Shown here one piece after another: positions 50,901 through 63,300 of a stretch of DNA of 64,000 nt (its first letter is position 1; each line of letters begins with the position of its first letter). A program made the translations under genes and the position numbers. The notes beneath the pieces are model-generated. The model made no database searches and was not told where the DNA came from. It worked only from the letters and a program-made list of their open reading frames with translations. The DNA comes from Parus major. Lineage: Eukaryota > Chordata > Aves > Passeriformes > Paridae. Location: assembly GCF_001522545.3 (NCBI RefSeq), contig NC_031769.1:75299356-75363355 (forward strand). Reading direction: 5' to 3'.

Positions 50901-53645
50901 TGCAGAAGGAATCACTTTCATATGTCAAAACAAGAAAATCTGCTGAAAAATTGTCACACCACTACCTCCAGTGAGAACACAAATATTTTGTGCAGTCAAA
51001 TAGCTGTTTAAAGTTATGTGCAAGCACACATTTTATTTGGAATATACTTGGCTGTGTGTGTGAAGTGAACAGTGAGGTGAGGGTTCCTTACAAAGCGGGA
51101 CCTCGAAGACCAATGCAATGATAAATATGCAGCTGGCTTCAAAAATTTGATCTTGTCCTCAGTCTGTCCAATAGTTAAACAATGAATTGGTTCTGCAAAC
51201 CAAGCTCTTTTGGAAAGTACTATTAGGCAAAATATGGGGAGGAAAAAAAAGATAGTCAGCTAAATGAAGGAACTGCTCTCTTTAGGTGAGCTTCAGGACT
51301 ATGACCTAGAGAATTAAGTCAGCAAGGATGTGTTGTGTAAGAAATAATATCTTCTAGAAACACAGAATTCTGACTGTTTTTTAACCATATTTCTTTTCAC
51401 ACTCAGTATTTATTCACCATTGTTTCATACTTATACTAGCAATCTTATATCTAGAGGAAAAAATATGGACCATCAGATGGCTGATGATAACTTCATCCAG
51501 GTTGCAGACAGATTACTACCCTTGATCTGACAGTCTCTGAAATACAGGAAAGCATTTAAGCTACAAAGGAGCTAGAAATAAGCAGCCAAATAATAAAAAA
51601 TTCAAATTGGAACCAAAACTGGCGGAAGCATGAAAGTTGGTATTTAAAGTTTATTGAATATGTATACTTTAGACCCCAAATTCAAGAAAGTGGATGATGT
51701 CCCCTGTTAAATGAACTCAATTATTCCATTTTCTGTCCTCATCCTTTCAAATATGCGAAATCTGTAAAATTACATGTTTTAAAATTATTTGTATATTTTT
51801 TCTTTGTCTGTTGCCTTTACACCCCCAAAGGTTGCATTATTTCTCACACAGATCTACTGTGTGGCCTACAGGGGACAGCCCTGGGGCCTTCTCTGTGGAA
51901 CAAAGTTTGGTGGCTGCTGAAGCCCCAACCTGCACACCCCGCTTCTCTGGGGGCCCACTTTGTGCTTCAGTGTGAAACAGAGGTCCAAGGCAGGCAGGTC
52001 CCCATGTATATAAATGCAGCCTGATAAGTATCTTGCTCTTTTCCCATCATTGTTAATTACCAAGTTATTTGTGTGTAAACAGAAGCTTTTGATTTCCTAA
52101 TCAGCCTCCTGCCCGATTCATTCAGAGATGTCACACACCAGAGTTTGACAGCACAATTAGTCACCATGGAAGCTATTGTGATGTCACAAACACTGAATTG
52201 TGGCATCATTGAATGAATCTGGCAGGAGAAGGATGTTGGTTACAAAGGAGAAGGCTTCTGTTTACACAATACCTTGGTAATCAGCAATGATGGGAAAGAG
52301 AATATAGAAAGAGAGAGCCTGGTAGTATAATGAGCATTGATAAAACTGAAAATTTGTAAAGGTTTTTAGAAGTTCATGTGGCATACTGAGCTACAGAGAT
52401 AAAGATTCTGTGATTTTTACCTTAATTCTTCACCTCATCCTATGTCCTCAGAAATCAAAGTATATCACAGATATAGACCAGTGTTTCACGTTAATTTTTT
52501 CATATATTTCTACATTAGAAGAGATAATAAAACCATTAAATAATCATAATAGCCTTTGTGTTTGGGGTTTTTTAACTGTTAGTCTGCAAAGCAGTGAATT
52601 TTTTTGTGTTTAACAGTATTGGTTTAGGGTATCACATTTCCAGCAAATCATTTCCTTTTTTTATTCATAAGGGTTCTGAATTACATTTTTAGACATAAAC
52701 CCCCCTCTGTTAGCTACAGATAGCATTCACAATTCCAGTGCTGGCAATTGCAGCTTATGATTTGCCTTCCTCTGTTTTCTAGAACAAACATTCCTCATGA
52801 AGTATATCGACTAATGCTCCAAATGCTATACTTTTTAAAGCCTTATTGTATGCTATGGAGAACTGTAGATAGTATTATCTGAGCGATATGCTGTTGCAAG
52901 CTGCACAGCAGAACCCGTAACTAATCAGTGCCACAAAATAACAGGAAAAGCAAGACTGAATAACATGAGATCTTTTCAGGTACTGTAATTAAACCAATTC
53001 AGGGTGTTATTTAATTCCCCACGGTTTTTCCTCTTGCTGCCTTCTTGAAACTGTAACCATGACACCTTAATTTCAATCAGGTGGAGGAGCTGCTGCCTGG
53101 TGAGCAGATACCACCTCTGGTCCAGAAACTGCCCATGGATTTATTTGCTGGCGGTGCCACCATTTTTTCCCTGCCTGAAGTCAAGTTTAGCCAACCCCCT
53201 CCCCCACCTCAGCATGTCAAGCTTTCATAAGCATTACTGTATGTATGTAAGGCTGAGTCTGTTCACCCAGGTCTCCCAGCTGGTGATGAGCTGAGCTGTT
53301 TCATAGGACCGTACACTAAGGATCAAGCTTAATTTGCCTAAGCTGTTTATTTGCAATAGGTTCAGACACAGCAAGGTAGCAACAGAGCACTAGCATGAAG
53401 ATTAGACAATTCTTCTTTTTTTTATAATAAAAAAAACAAAGGATGGGAAATAAGGGAAGGACTTCATATGGCTTAAACGCTTTACACTTCAAATTGTAAT
53501 ACACACAAAGCACGTATGTGACTTCAGCTAATTGTACAAATAAAAGCAGTGGAGAAGAAAATGTTCCGTCTGGAAGCACATTCATATGAATTACACATAT
53601 TTTGTATTCCCAGGTAACCATGCCACCCCTTTGACCATTCCCTAC
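47959..53645 (-). other. GRB10: GRB10 intron splitting the RA domain
   Basis: The longest intron fully inside the window, 5.7 kb. It contains a long imperfect inverted repeat at 52,036-52,300. Just left of it, 51,840-52,020 is GC-richer than its surroundings and carries a plus-strand TATATAAA near 52,009. No coding exon recognised. Confidence 0.85.
52036..52300. repeat. long imperfect inverted repeat (hairpin-like element)
   Basis: The left arm starting CTCTTTTCCCATCATTGTTA pairs with the reverse complement of the right arm, which reads CTCTTTCCCATCATTGCTGA. Pairing continues inward through a shared ATTACCAAG, GTAAACAGAAGC, CTCCTGCC and GATTCATTCA, almost to a centre near 52,168. Arms are about 130 bases with small indels. 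It could be a palindromic DNA-transposon relic or one of the ancient hairpin repeats conserved among vertebrates; I cannot name the family. Confidence 0.85.
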
Positions 53646-53802
53646 CTAATCCTAGGTGAGGGTGATGCTCCACTAGAGTCCAGCTGTTATCATCCACACA
53701 ATGACTTTTGTAAACGAGCAGCTGACAGAGGTCCCTGGCTGTCATGTCTGCTAGAATCTCGACCACTTTGCTTGTTCCATCTTCACTAAAGACTTTTACA
53801 TC
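53646..53802 (-). CDS. GRB10: GRB10 RA-domain exon 1
   Basis: A 157-base exon entering in phase 0: [20 protein letters not shown], then [20 protein letters not shown], then [12 protein letters not shown] and one base of the next codon. It forms the N-terminal half of the Ras-associating (ubiquitin-like) domain. Acceptor TTGCAG and donor GTAGGG. In full-length GRB10 the preceding exon also ends in phase 0, so either upstream exons or the candidate exon at 54664-54708 could join here. Confidence 0.97.
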
Positions 53803-54663
53803 CTGCAACATAAAGGGTACACTTACAGATCAACAGCTCTGAACATAGGCAAACCACACAGCTACTGTAGAAAAGCATCATCCTCTTGATGTGCGGGTTC
53901 CAAGCACCTTGGCAGCCAGGACAAATGAAATGGATGATTCACTTTATAACACTTTCTCTTGATGCACCCTAGACCTATTTCCCCTCCCCCCTCCCCAACA
54001 CCTCCCTGCACTAAACAAAGATTCAGCAGGGTTAATATGACCACATACATAGGAATAGTGAGAGAGCAGGTTCTGTATAAAGCTGTGTAAGGTAAGGAAA
54101 CATGAAACAATGTCGAGAGAGTACTTTGGCAACAGTGGGCGAGAGAAATCACATTCAGTCAAACACACACAATTTTCATTGCAATCCCATTGGAGGCCTC
54201 TGAACAGTGACAGAGGAGCAGGCCAAGACCCCAGAGATTAAAAAAACCTCTCTTGTTCCCCTCTAACTTTTGATTGTTTCTAGCAGGGAAGTCCCACTTG
54301 CAGTTTGCTGGCAAAATCAATTACTAGCACAGTCTACACATTTCTCTCCCTGCCCTGACTTCTCTTTTGATCCTAGCTTGAAAGTGATTTGAAACCAAAT
54401 GTGCATACACTGCACATCCTAAATATCAATGGGGATGAGAGAACAAGTCAAGAACCTTCTCCACCAGCTCCTGAATTATACAGATGCTTTCCTCTTTGCA
54501 TTGTTCTGCTCAAGCGAGAGACACTTCCTGCAAAATTATTTCTCCGGGTGAACGTGCAGGTCCCAGATTTAAATCAACTCCGTGTTTAAAATGCTTCCCA
54601 TCATAGCGAGAGAAGGAGAGTCTAACAAAAATCTGAAGGATAATTCGATATGGAAAATCTTAC
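53803..54663 (-). other. GRB10: intron between the candidate alternative first exon and the RA exon
   Basis: Intron of 861 bases if the candidate first exon is used. No exon recognised within it. Confidence 0.6.
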
Positions 54664-54708
54664 CTCAACAGCACGTAAAAGGCAGCAGTCGGAAGAACAA
54701 GATGGCAT
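54664..54708 (-). CDS. GRB10: candidate alternative first coding exon of GRB10
   Basis: In minus orientation an ATG in good context (AAAATGC, A at -3) opens MPSCSSDCCLLRAVE and runs directly into a GTAAGA donor in phase 0. Joined to the RA exon it reads ...[11 protein letters not shown] without a frame break. It is the first in-frame ATG after an upstream stop and lies about 370 bases downstream of the CpG-island core. The product would lack the proline-rich N-terminal region but keep RA, PH, BPS and SH2. I do not recognise the 15-residue leader from known GRB10 isoforms, so this is a prediction. Confidence 0.5.
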
Positions 54709-55084
54709 TTTAAATGGGGATTGCCTCTTGAGAGTTAGTTCTCTGCCTCCGCCGACCCTCTGCAGCCTGCGGCTGGGTGCCTGGGATGCCGGCGGCGTCA
54801 GGGGCGGTCGTACCCTACCTGTCACGTAGCCCCTGCTATGGGGACTGTTTCTGGGGAGGGAAACAACTCTGCCAGAGCTCCACTCAAAGGGTTACACGCA
54901 ATCTTTGCGGTAGTGAATCAAACCACACTGTGCAGACCAATCCTAGCCCTCCCTCCGACTGATGTAATCATTTCCCACACACTATCAGACTTCCAAATTA
55001 TTCCCGCCTCCCCCACCCCCTCACCCCCCAAAGAAAAAGAAGGAATTACAAAGGAAATGTGGGTTTTTTATTACGACCTCAGGG

Positions 55085-55345
55085 CGCTTGAGACCCCTGG
55101 GGCGGCCGCGGGGCGGGGTGTGGGGAGCCCAGCACGCGTGTGCTGCCGCTGCCCCGGCGCTGGTCCCGCCCGCAGCCCGGCCTGCCCGCGCTGATGTCAT
55201 CGCCTGCAACTTGGGCACTTGAACTTCTCCGCCGCCGCTCCCCGCCCGCCCCAGCTGCGCTCCGGGCCCCGGCGGTGCCACCGCGCCGGGGCCGAGCGAG
55301 CACGGCCGGCGCCGCCCCCGGCCGCCGCTCCCCCGTGCCCCGGCT
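55085..55345 (-). promoter_or_regulatory. GRB10: CpG island, probable internal GRB10 promoter
   Basis: This is the densest CpG block of the window, with many GCCGCC and CCCGCCC (Sp1-type) motifs in a wider GC-rich zone of about 54,720-55,830. A CRE/ATF-like TGATGTCA lies at 55,192-55,199. No TATA box is evident. The candidate first exon lies just downstream on the minus strand. Mammalian GRB10 uses CpG-island promoters that are subject to imprinting; whether this one corresponds is unknown. Confidence 0.65.
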
Positions 55346-58300
55346 ATGCACAGATTTGAGCCCAGTGAGGGAGGAGTTAAAGCTTCATCCAGCCCAAGTG
55401 ACTGAAACCCGCGCGTTCAGGAAACGGCTTCGTCTGACAGCAGGGATGAGCCAGCTCTTTCAGAAGTGGGCTTTGGAGAGAGGAGGGGGAATCCCGGTTG
55501 CTCGGGGGAAGGCATGCGTGCTGTGCCATGTTACGGCTGCATTCCTGCCAAAGCTTAGCGAAGCCAGAGGCATCCTCACACACGCAGGAATTTGTTGGGC
55601 GTGGGGTGCCCCCGTTTTCTGTCCTGCGGGCAAGTTTCTGTTGTGTCACTAGCACCGTGTCGCAGCAGAGCCCCACAGCATCACTCCCGCAGCGGTCCCG
55701 ACCCGCTCCGCCATTCGGCAGCGCGCCCGTGGGACGGGGGAACACGGGTGGACGGATGCCCGAGACATCTCGCAGGCATCGCACCGCAGCGTGCGAGTGG
55801 GGAGCGCAGTTCTCGTGTTCCCTCCCTCCTAGGATGGGCAAGTACACCGAAGAGCCAATATGCAAAAAGACAGAAAGTAGCTATTTTGTTTGTTTTAGTG
55901 GGAAGTGGGAGGGACTAACACCCGCTTGATACTTTTTTTCTTCTACTTTTTATAGTATAGCCATAGATTGGACCGAAAGGTTGGTGGCGAAATAAGTAAT
56001 TTCTACTTTCAGCTTACTCTGTGCACGTAACTGCAGTTTTTGTATTGAAACTAAACTATTTTGGATGGATTTCCTGCCTCGGGAACCAACCTGGTGACAT
56101 CATTCATTCATTAGTCAGGATAAGCACAACCCTCTGCTCTCTACATCAGCTTTCACGGGGGAGCCCGAATCAGGAATATACCACAGCAATCGCCTGGAGG
56201 ACAAACCCCGCGTCTTTTCCTTTCCTGCTGGGAACAAGGCAATGATACAGGACAGACTGCACCTGATCATTGTCTGTGCCAATTCCCAGAAGAGAGGCAA
56301 AACTCTTCTGCTGAGGGTGCCTCTCCAGCCCATGCAGGTGGAAAAGAGAGAGCTGTAAGAAAACCACCACACTTTTCTCTGCTCCCAAGCATGGAAAGCC
56401 TTAATGACGTGGGGCCACTGGAAGAAAGCTGCAGCTGTCTTTTATGCTCATTCATGCTGTACTCTCTCGGTATGAAGTAAAGGGGTCATGGGTATGTGTC
56501 CCATCCTCCCTATCCTTGCCCAGAGTCTGAGCTGATGCTGATGCCAGCCCCACTGAAGTACCACAGCATTTCTAACTACTGGGTACCCAGCGCTGCAGTT
56601 TGGTGTGTGACTACTGTAATGCCATGTTCTCTCCTCCAGAGATCCAGGCCCTGGAGGCAGCACCCACTGTCCCGACACAGCCACTATGGGAGTTAGGTTA
56701 CAAACATGGCTATGTTCATTTGTGGGACCAGTCAGCCCTTGGGGTGTTAACAGTGCCTTTAAAGCCCAGGGACTGGAGTGCAGTGGGTGGGTAGCACAAA
56801 CGCAGCGATGAGCAAGTTAACTTTGCTGACTATTTTTGCTGTGTTTGCCATCAAGGACAGTGCAAGGCCATGTATCACCACTGACATCAAAGATATAAAA
56901 CACTGCATCAGGAAGGGATGTAATGCCCTGAGCTGAACCCTGCCCCAGGGGACAGGAGAGAGGCAGAAGTGAGATGAAACCCTGTGTCTCTGCAGAGGCA
57001 AGAGTACAACAGCCCCTAAGAGACTTACATGGAAGGTAAGGAGATTTTATGCCCCCACACAACACTGCAGAGTTATGAAGTATAACCACAAATACGAAAC
57101 CAGCTTGACAACAAAGCCTCACCTCAAACTTTCTGATAGCAGTTCAGATAACAGTATTCCTATATCACAAACTGGACTGAATTTAAAGTCAATTTGTCAA
57201 ATCCAACTCTCACTTTTCCTTTTCTTCTTTTTTTTTTTTCCCCTAAGGAAGCACCTCCCACTTTAAGGGCTCTCTATTCAATCTTCTTCCAGCAGAAATA
57301 TTGTTTCACTTCCAAAATTTACTTGGGGCTTATTATCTACAAAGGAAAATGAAACAGGATTCATTTGAACAAAATACTCCAGTACTGAAAACACTTAGCC
57401 TGATAAGAGGTTCAAAAAGTTACTCTGACACTTTTTCTCTGCATCCCTCAGAGAAATGCAGTGAAATGCAACAGCAGACTGCCTGCAACAGTGATTTACA
57501 AAAGGCCCTAATTACGTCAGCAGCACAAGGCACCTTCTATTCAAAATTAAGGTTAAGAATGCTAAGCCAACCAGAGCACTATATTGGCTGAACATTCAGT
57601 GCTTTACAGTGCAAAGGAGCAGATAACAGACTGCACCATTGTTCTGGGAAGAAGTCTTCCCCCAAGCTTTTCTTTTCTTTTTTCAAAAGACAAAAAGACA
57701 TAAAAAAATTAAAAATTTAAAAGAACATTAATATTCATCACTTCAGTGGTTTCATATAATGGGTCGCATATCTTGACTATCTTCATGGCTGTTTCATTTT
57801 CCAGCCTCAGTTCCTCAACCTCACTGCAGTTTTTTGTGTGTATCAAGTAATGCAAATATTTTAAGGAATGTGGAAGGAAAGAAGAAACAACAACAAAAAT
57901 CAGAAAGCTCAAACTGCCATGTGATGGTCACATAATTTCTTCTCCACTTATTATTCTATTTCTTTCGTTTTTTCTTCAAAACAAAACCTATGACAATACA
58001 CAATGATCACAAAAATTGACTGTTTTACATGATGCTATGCTGAAAATCTTCAATGGCAAGCAGATCTATATTTGCATTCTACAATCTGAAACAGTGTAAT
58101 TTATATCAGTGCAGACCAACCTGTGTTATCCTGGGTTATGACTCCAAACATAAGAAGGAAGCACCTGTTATCAGAAGGCCCTCTGACTGAAATTTAATAG
58201 ATAAAAGGTTTCAGTACACAAATAAAAGTTTTTATTTCTTCTAGAGTTCCCCTTTACAAGAGATGTAGATCAGGAACTTCATAGAAATCTATTAAAATAC

Positions 58301-59811
58301 ACTGAAGAATCATTACTAAGAGCTGCACAAAGAGAAAATCAGTCCAGCAAGTTTTGACTTACATCCCTCAATTTTACTCATCAAGACTGCTCAGACATGA
58401 CAATCATACAATCAGTGAGGTAAATAGAAGGAAAATGGAACTGAAATGTATGCATGTGCCATATGCAAGCAGAAGCAGCTATTTACTGCAGAAGGCACCT
58501 ATGTACCAGGCAGGTACTTGGTGTTTTCACTGGAACCCTCTTTTTTCTAAAAGAGATCTTTTTTCTAAAAGCTTTTTATAATCAAAGCTCACAAGAGCAG
58601 AGTCAGAGTCACTGGAGAAATGAGGAAGCTTTCAATTAGGTCAACTCAAAGCTGCTGAAGACTCAAGCTCAGCCTGTAGGCTACCCCTGAACTGCTATTT
58701 GCCTGGTGGAAAAAGCAACAAATAAAGGAAGGTTTTGCTTCCTAAAGTTACAAACTTTTGAAAAAGAATGGCCTCTAAGCATGCTCGATGCACACCGGAT
58801 AGGCAAAACAACTCAGTCAACCACATCTACATGGAGCACCAGCCAGTCCCCCTTTACTCGCCCAGCAGCATTAAGGCAGTTTTATAAGACATGGAAATTT
58901 CAATTGCTGCAATGAAATAAATATATAGGTCAACCCTATGTCTCTTTTTGCCTTCTCTGTTGCGCTGCTCATGCAGGAAAATAGCCCTTCAGACAAACAG
59001 CAGTGGTAACAGCAATACATTGTGGATAAGATTACTTATACACAAGGCATCAGATAGTACTTCCTTATAAAAGAAAAAAACCTGTGAGGTATTTGATCAT
59101 TGTCTTTTTTTGTCCCTACATATACACATAAAACCCTTGGAAATGCTGAGGTTAAGGTTCTCATAGCAACATTAACTCTCTCCTCTGGCATACACTATAT
59201 TTAGGTACACATTTAAAAGCCTATGAACAATGAAGGAGAACAACTGTTGTATGATCAAGATCTTAGTCTATGACTTTCATATTCAGAACAGCAACCTCAA
59301 AAAAAAAATCCCACAAACCCCCACTTTAGTTGGCCATGCTTCAAAACCCTAATTCTGTCACCCTTCACTGGGCTATTGAATTTTAAAACACATTTCCAAG
59401 CGTCAGAGGAATAACCTGACCTGAAGGTTATCATACTATCATCTTATGTTCAGTGGTCATCAAAACCAATACTGAAGTCATGAACTCCATGAAGGTTGTA
59501 CCAGCAAGAGAGGTTTTTGGGAATCGTAGAGATGGGCAGGGCAGGATTACCTCCAGGCTCAAGTCAGCATTTGTATTTGGAGGGTCAGCTCTTCTGAAGC
59601 CATCATGTATGAACACCCAGTCACACATGCACCCAGTAATTTTGAAGAGTTGCATTCCTTGTGAAAATAAGGGAGATGGAACAACTTAGGATATAAAGTG
59701 CATGACAAATGCTTCTGATTCTGGACTTAAGATGGATGCCATAAGCTATGTTGGCTGAATTCAGGCCACTGTGGTGATTAATCAAGCAAACATCTCTCTG
59801 CACTATTTACA
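55346..59811. other. GRB10 upstream intron or flank, no exon seen
   Basis: GC-rich to about 55,830, then AT-rich. I searched the minus strand for the GRB10 N-terminal exons (family motifs such as ESLYSAC and IPNPFPELC) and found none. Frames of 143-170 codons at 55.1-55.9 kb overlap on both strands and are by-products of high GC. A T-run lies at about 57,227-57,239. Confidence 0.5.
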
Positions 59812-60380
59812 TGACGGTTTAATCCCAGCCAGCAGCTTAACCACACACAGCCACTCCCTTACTGCCTCCAGTGGGATGGGGGAATAAAGTTAGAAAACTG
59901 ATGGGTTGAGACAAAGACAATTTAATAGGAAAGCAAAAGCTATGCACACAAGCAAAGCAAAACATTAAATTCATTCTCCACTTTCCATGGGCAGGCAGGT
60001 GTTCAGCCATCCCCAGGATGAGTAACGGTGATTTGGAGAAACAAAAACCATCACTTAAAATATTCCTCCCCTTGCCCCCATCCTTCTTCTTCCCCCAGCT
60101 TCATAGGCCAAGCATGACACCAAATGGTGCAGGATTTCCCTTGGGTTAGCTGGGGTCAGCTGTCCCGACTGTGTCCCCTTTAGCTTCTTGTGTTCCCCTC
60201 CCCTCCTTGCTGGAGGGGTGGGGTGAGGAGCAGAACAGACCTTGCCTCTGTGTAAACATCGCTGAGCAGTGACTAAAACATCTCTGGAATTATCAACACT
60301 ACTTTCATCACAAATCCAAAATATCCCCCATACCAGCTACTAAGAAGAAAATTAACTCTACTCCAGTCAAAACTAGCACA
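59812..60380 (-). mobile_element. ERV solo LTR, passerine-like
   Basis: In minus orientation the element begins TGTGCTAGTTTTGACTGGAG and continues with GTAGAGTTAATTTTC, then GTAGCTGGTATGGGGGATAT. It ends CTGGGATTAAACCGTCA. I recognise these as landmarks of an abundant songbird ERV LTR. It has TG and CA termini, and six flanking bases are almost duplicated (TTTACA before, ATTACA after), which supports a complete solo LTR. No retroviral coding sequence adjoins it. Confidence 0.75.
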
Positions 60381-63300
60381 ATTACACACTGCAATTGTTG
60401 ACATTTGAGCTTAAAGAAATAAGCAAAGTATGTTACATTGCATGTATACAAAGCACATTTAAAGGAAAATATCCAATAAGCAATTTGAGGCACCAGTTTA
60501 AAATAAAAATACTGTAATAACAAGCAAAAGCTTTTCCTACTCCAATTCAAAACTGCATGGGAAAATGATTATTTGATATGCAGGCATTGAATTATCTGCT
60601 TCTATCTTCTCAAAACTTAAAGCATTTCTTAAATCTAAAAGTACTGCTCTCTGTATAGGCTTAGTATTGTATAGCAACTGCATCAAAGCATCTTCAAAAA
60701 CCACATCTATTTACATACAACACTGCAGAGCACATTTTTAAGACATAACCACTGCCTGCATGGACAAAAGATTTATTTCAATATGTGTGCACATACTTAG
60801 AGGCTGAAGGTTTGGAAACTGTAAGCTGCTACCCTATAATTCCCATATTTTAAAAATAAATAGTGGAATGCAGTTTTCAATGATACATACCTACATACAG
60901 ACAACACATCAATTTTGTGACAGTATTCCCAAATGTTGTTTCAACTCTTTCCCACTTTGGTTTAATGTCCAGATAGATCATTTGACCTGTTTGACATTTT
61001 CTCATCTTCCCATTCAATTCCTCATTTGCCTCTCATTTTTAGGTAAAAGAAAGGAGAAAGACTTTTGCAATCCTTCTAAGAGTAACAATAGGCCTTTATG
61101 AATTTTTCTGAAACTTCAGGGTATTTGCAGTAGCTGGAAGAGAGAAAGCTTGGGAAGCAGTTTATATAGGCTTTGACAATCCACACCAGCAGGAAGGGAG
61201 TGCAGCAACAACCAGCTCACTCAGTCCTGGCTCTGGGGGTCCAGACTGTTCCAGCATTTTCTGCTAGTTTTGACTGTAAATGTGCTCCCTTCTCTCCACA
61301 CAGCTCCTCCTAACAGCAATTGCTTTTTATGCAAAAATCCCTTCTGGTTTCATGATCCTTTACATACATTAAAGAAGACAGTTACAGACACTCTTACACT
61401 CCTTTGATTATGTAAGGAAAGGCATTTCCTTAAATTATTTTGCTGGCATTAACCTTTATCTTTCATATATTTTATTGCGCAATTTATCTCTAGACAGTTT
61501 CCAGTTCTCTTCAGCTGTGCTTACAGAATGCATTATTTATTGTCTGAATTTGCTCCAGAGAAAGGTTTAGTACAAAACTTCTTGCAAACATAATTTAAAT
61601 CATTAACAACCCTAGAAAGAGTAATACAAAGAAAAACCATAATAATTTCTTTATTAAATCCTTAAGTAACCAAGCTAGTTACTGAGTATTTTGAATTGCT
61701 TTGCCATTATAAATTACTCTGTAGAAAAGGAATTACCACATCTTCCTTGCTGCACAGGCTTCCAACCACAAGAACCACATTAATTTGAAGCTTGGCAGAG
61801 GGTGCAACAAGGCTCCAGAGAGCAGCATCCCATTCTATTTAGGAAAATGGTGTCCCCAAGACTTGCATGGCTTCTTCTTTCCCAGTAGGACCCTGTGACA
61901 ACAGCAGCTGAGACCCTTGTCATCTAGGGCCCAGGCCACCCTATGAGCCAAAAAGCCATTTCTGCACAGGATTCAGCAACACGCAGTTAGCTTCTCCCTT
62001 TGATTTAGGATTATCCAAGCAGAACTTCTGCCTGGGTAGCCCACAAACTCCTCCTTCCCTTGCATGTTCTTCTGAGGAGAGAGGACCAGAGAGGTTGCAC
62101 AGCAGACAATAGGAACACCTTTAAGGGCTGCACAGACACCCAGACCTGGCTCCAGCATTCTTTGCATTTACACATCCAGCCACGTATTGCTAGGAAAGGG
62201 ACCAGAGACTGCTTTCAAAGATGTCTTTGGAGACTGCAGATTAGTATTTGAAAATGTATGCATTTTCAGTCCATGGGAAAACTTTTCGGGTAGTAACTGT
62301 CTCTTACGTGATCAAATGGGACCTTGGGATTTTGATTGTGGTTGACGTAGAGCAGAAATAAAATAGAACAAAACCAGAGCCCAACAACAGGGGAAAATGC
62401 CAAATAAACTATATTTGAAATGTCCAGACACAACAAAACAAACACATTATTTTAAGAACAAGTAGTTATGAAATTTGTCTTGAACAAATGCAATCCAATT
62501 TACCCAGTCTGGTGGCAGAGGAATCTAAGCTAGCATTAAGATGTAGGGCTGGACAGAAATTAAATTTAGAATGCAATACAGGGTAAGACAAAGATAGACC
62601 CTCTTCCCACTCCTGTGTCTTCTTCCATCCTCCCAAAAAAGTAATCACAAGGAGTGAAAAAGTCAAGGATTTAAGGACTTGTGAATCTGTTCCCCAGTGC
62701 TTGCAAGAGCAGAGTTCCTAAGGTTTCCTCTGCATCCTTGAGGGCTAAAATAAATTAAACAAAATAAAGAAAACAAGTTCTTAGCTGAAGCCCCAGCTCC
62801 TAGTTGTGCTAGAATTTACTTCAGCAGCATGAAAAGAGTTTTCAGAAACAGATACAGTGGTGCACTAGATTTTAATAAAACAAAAAGGTAAATCAATTAT
62901 CTATCTTTTTACAAGAGTTCCTTTATTCTTCACACACACACACACACACACACCCACACACCCTGATAAATTACATCATAGAACAGGAAGATACACCAAA
63001 GATGCCAGAAGAGAGGGGAAGCTGGAAAGCAAAACAAAATAAACTTTTTAAGAAAAACTTCTATGCATTCAACATGCATAGTTTGATAAGAGAAGAATCA
63101 AGTATGATATGTCTCATGGAGACAAAATACAAGGGTTACAACCAATTTAAGTGTGAAAATATTAAGCTGAGAACAACTTAGGACAATTAAAAAGATAATG
63201 GAAGCTACTGGAAAAAAAAGGCAAAACATGGAGAAAGACTCCTCATGAAAACCGGCCGTAACCTACGGGCACTCAAGGAATTACGACCATTTAAAGTGTA

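Larger units (their letters stand above)
29510..54708 (-). other. GRB10: GRB10 gene, 3' part (growth factor receptor-bound protein 10)
   Basis: GRB10 is a cytoplasmic adaptor of the GRB7/10/14 family. It binds activated insulin and IGF-1 receptors through its BPS and SH2 domains and dampens their signalling. Twelve coding exons are visible in order: RA (two exons), an RA-PH linker, PH (three exons and the start of a fourth), BPS (one exon), a BPS-SH2 linker and SH2 (three exons). All junctions have GT donors and AG acceptors with matching phases, giving 428 residues plus stop. A candidate alternative first exon lies at 54664-54708. The proline-rich N-terminal exons of full-length GRB10 were not found, so they are presumably upstream of the window. 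Confidence 0.93.

Noticed and set aside
55140..55929. Overlapping frames of 143-170 codons on both strands near the second CpG island
   Set aside because: They overlap one another on opposite strands and match no family I know; attributed to GC richness.
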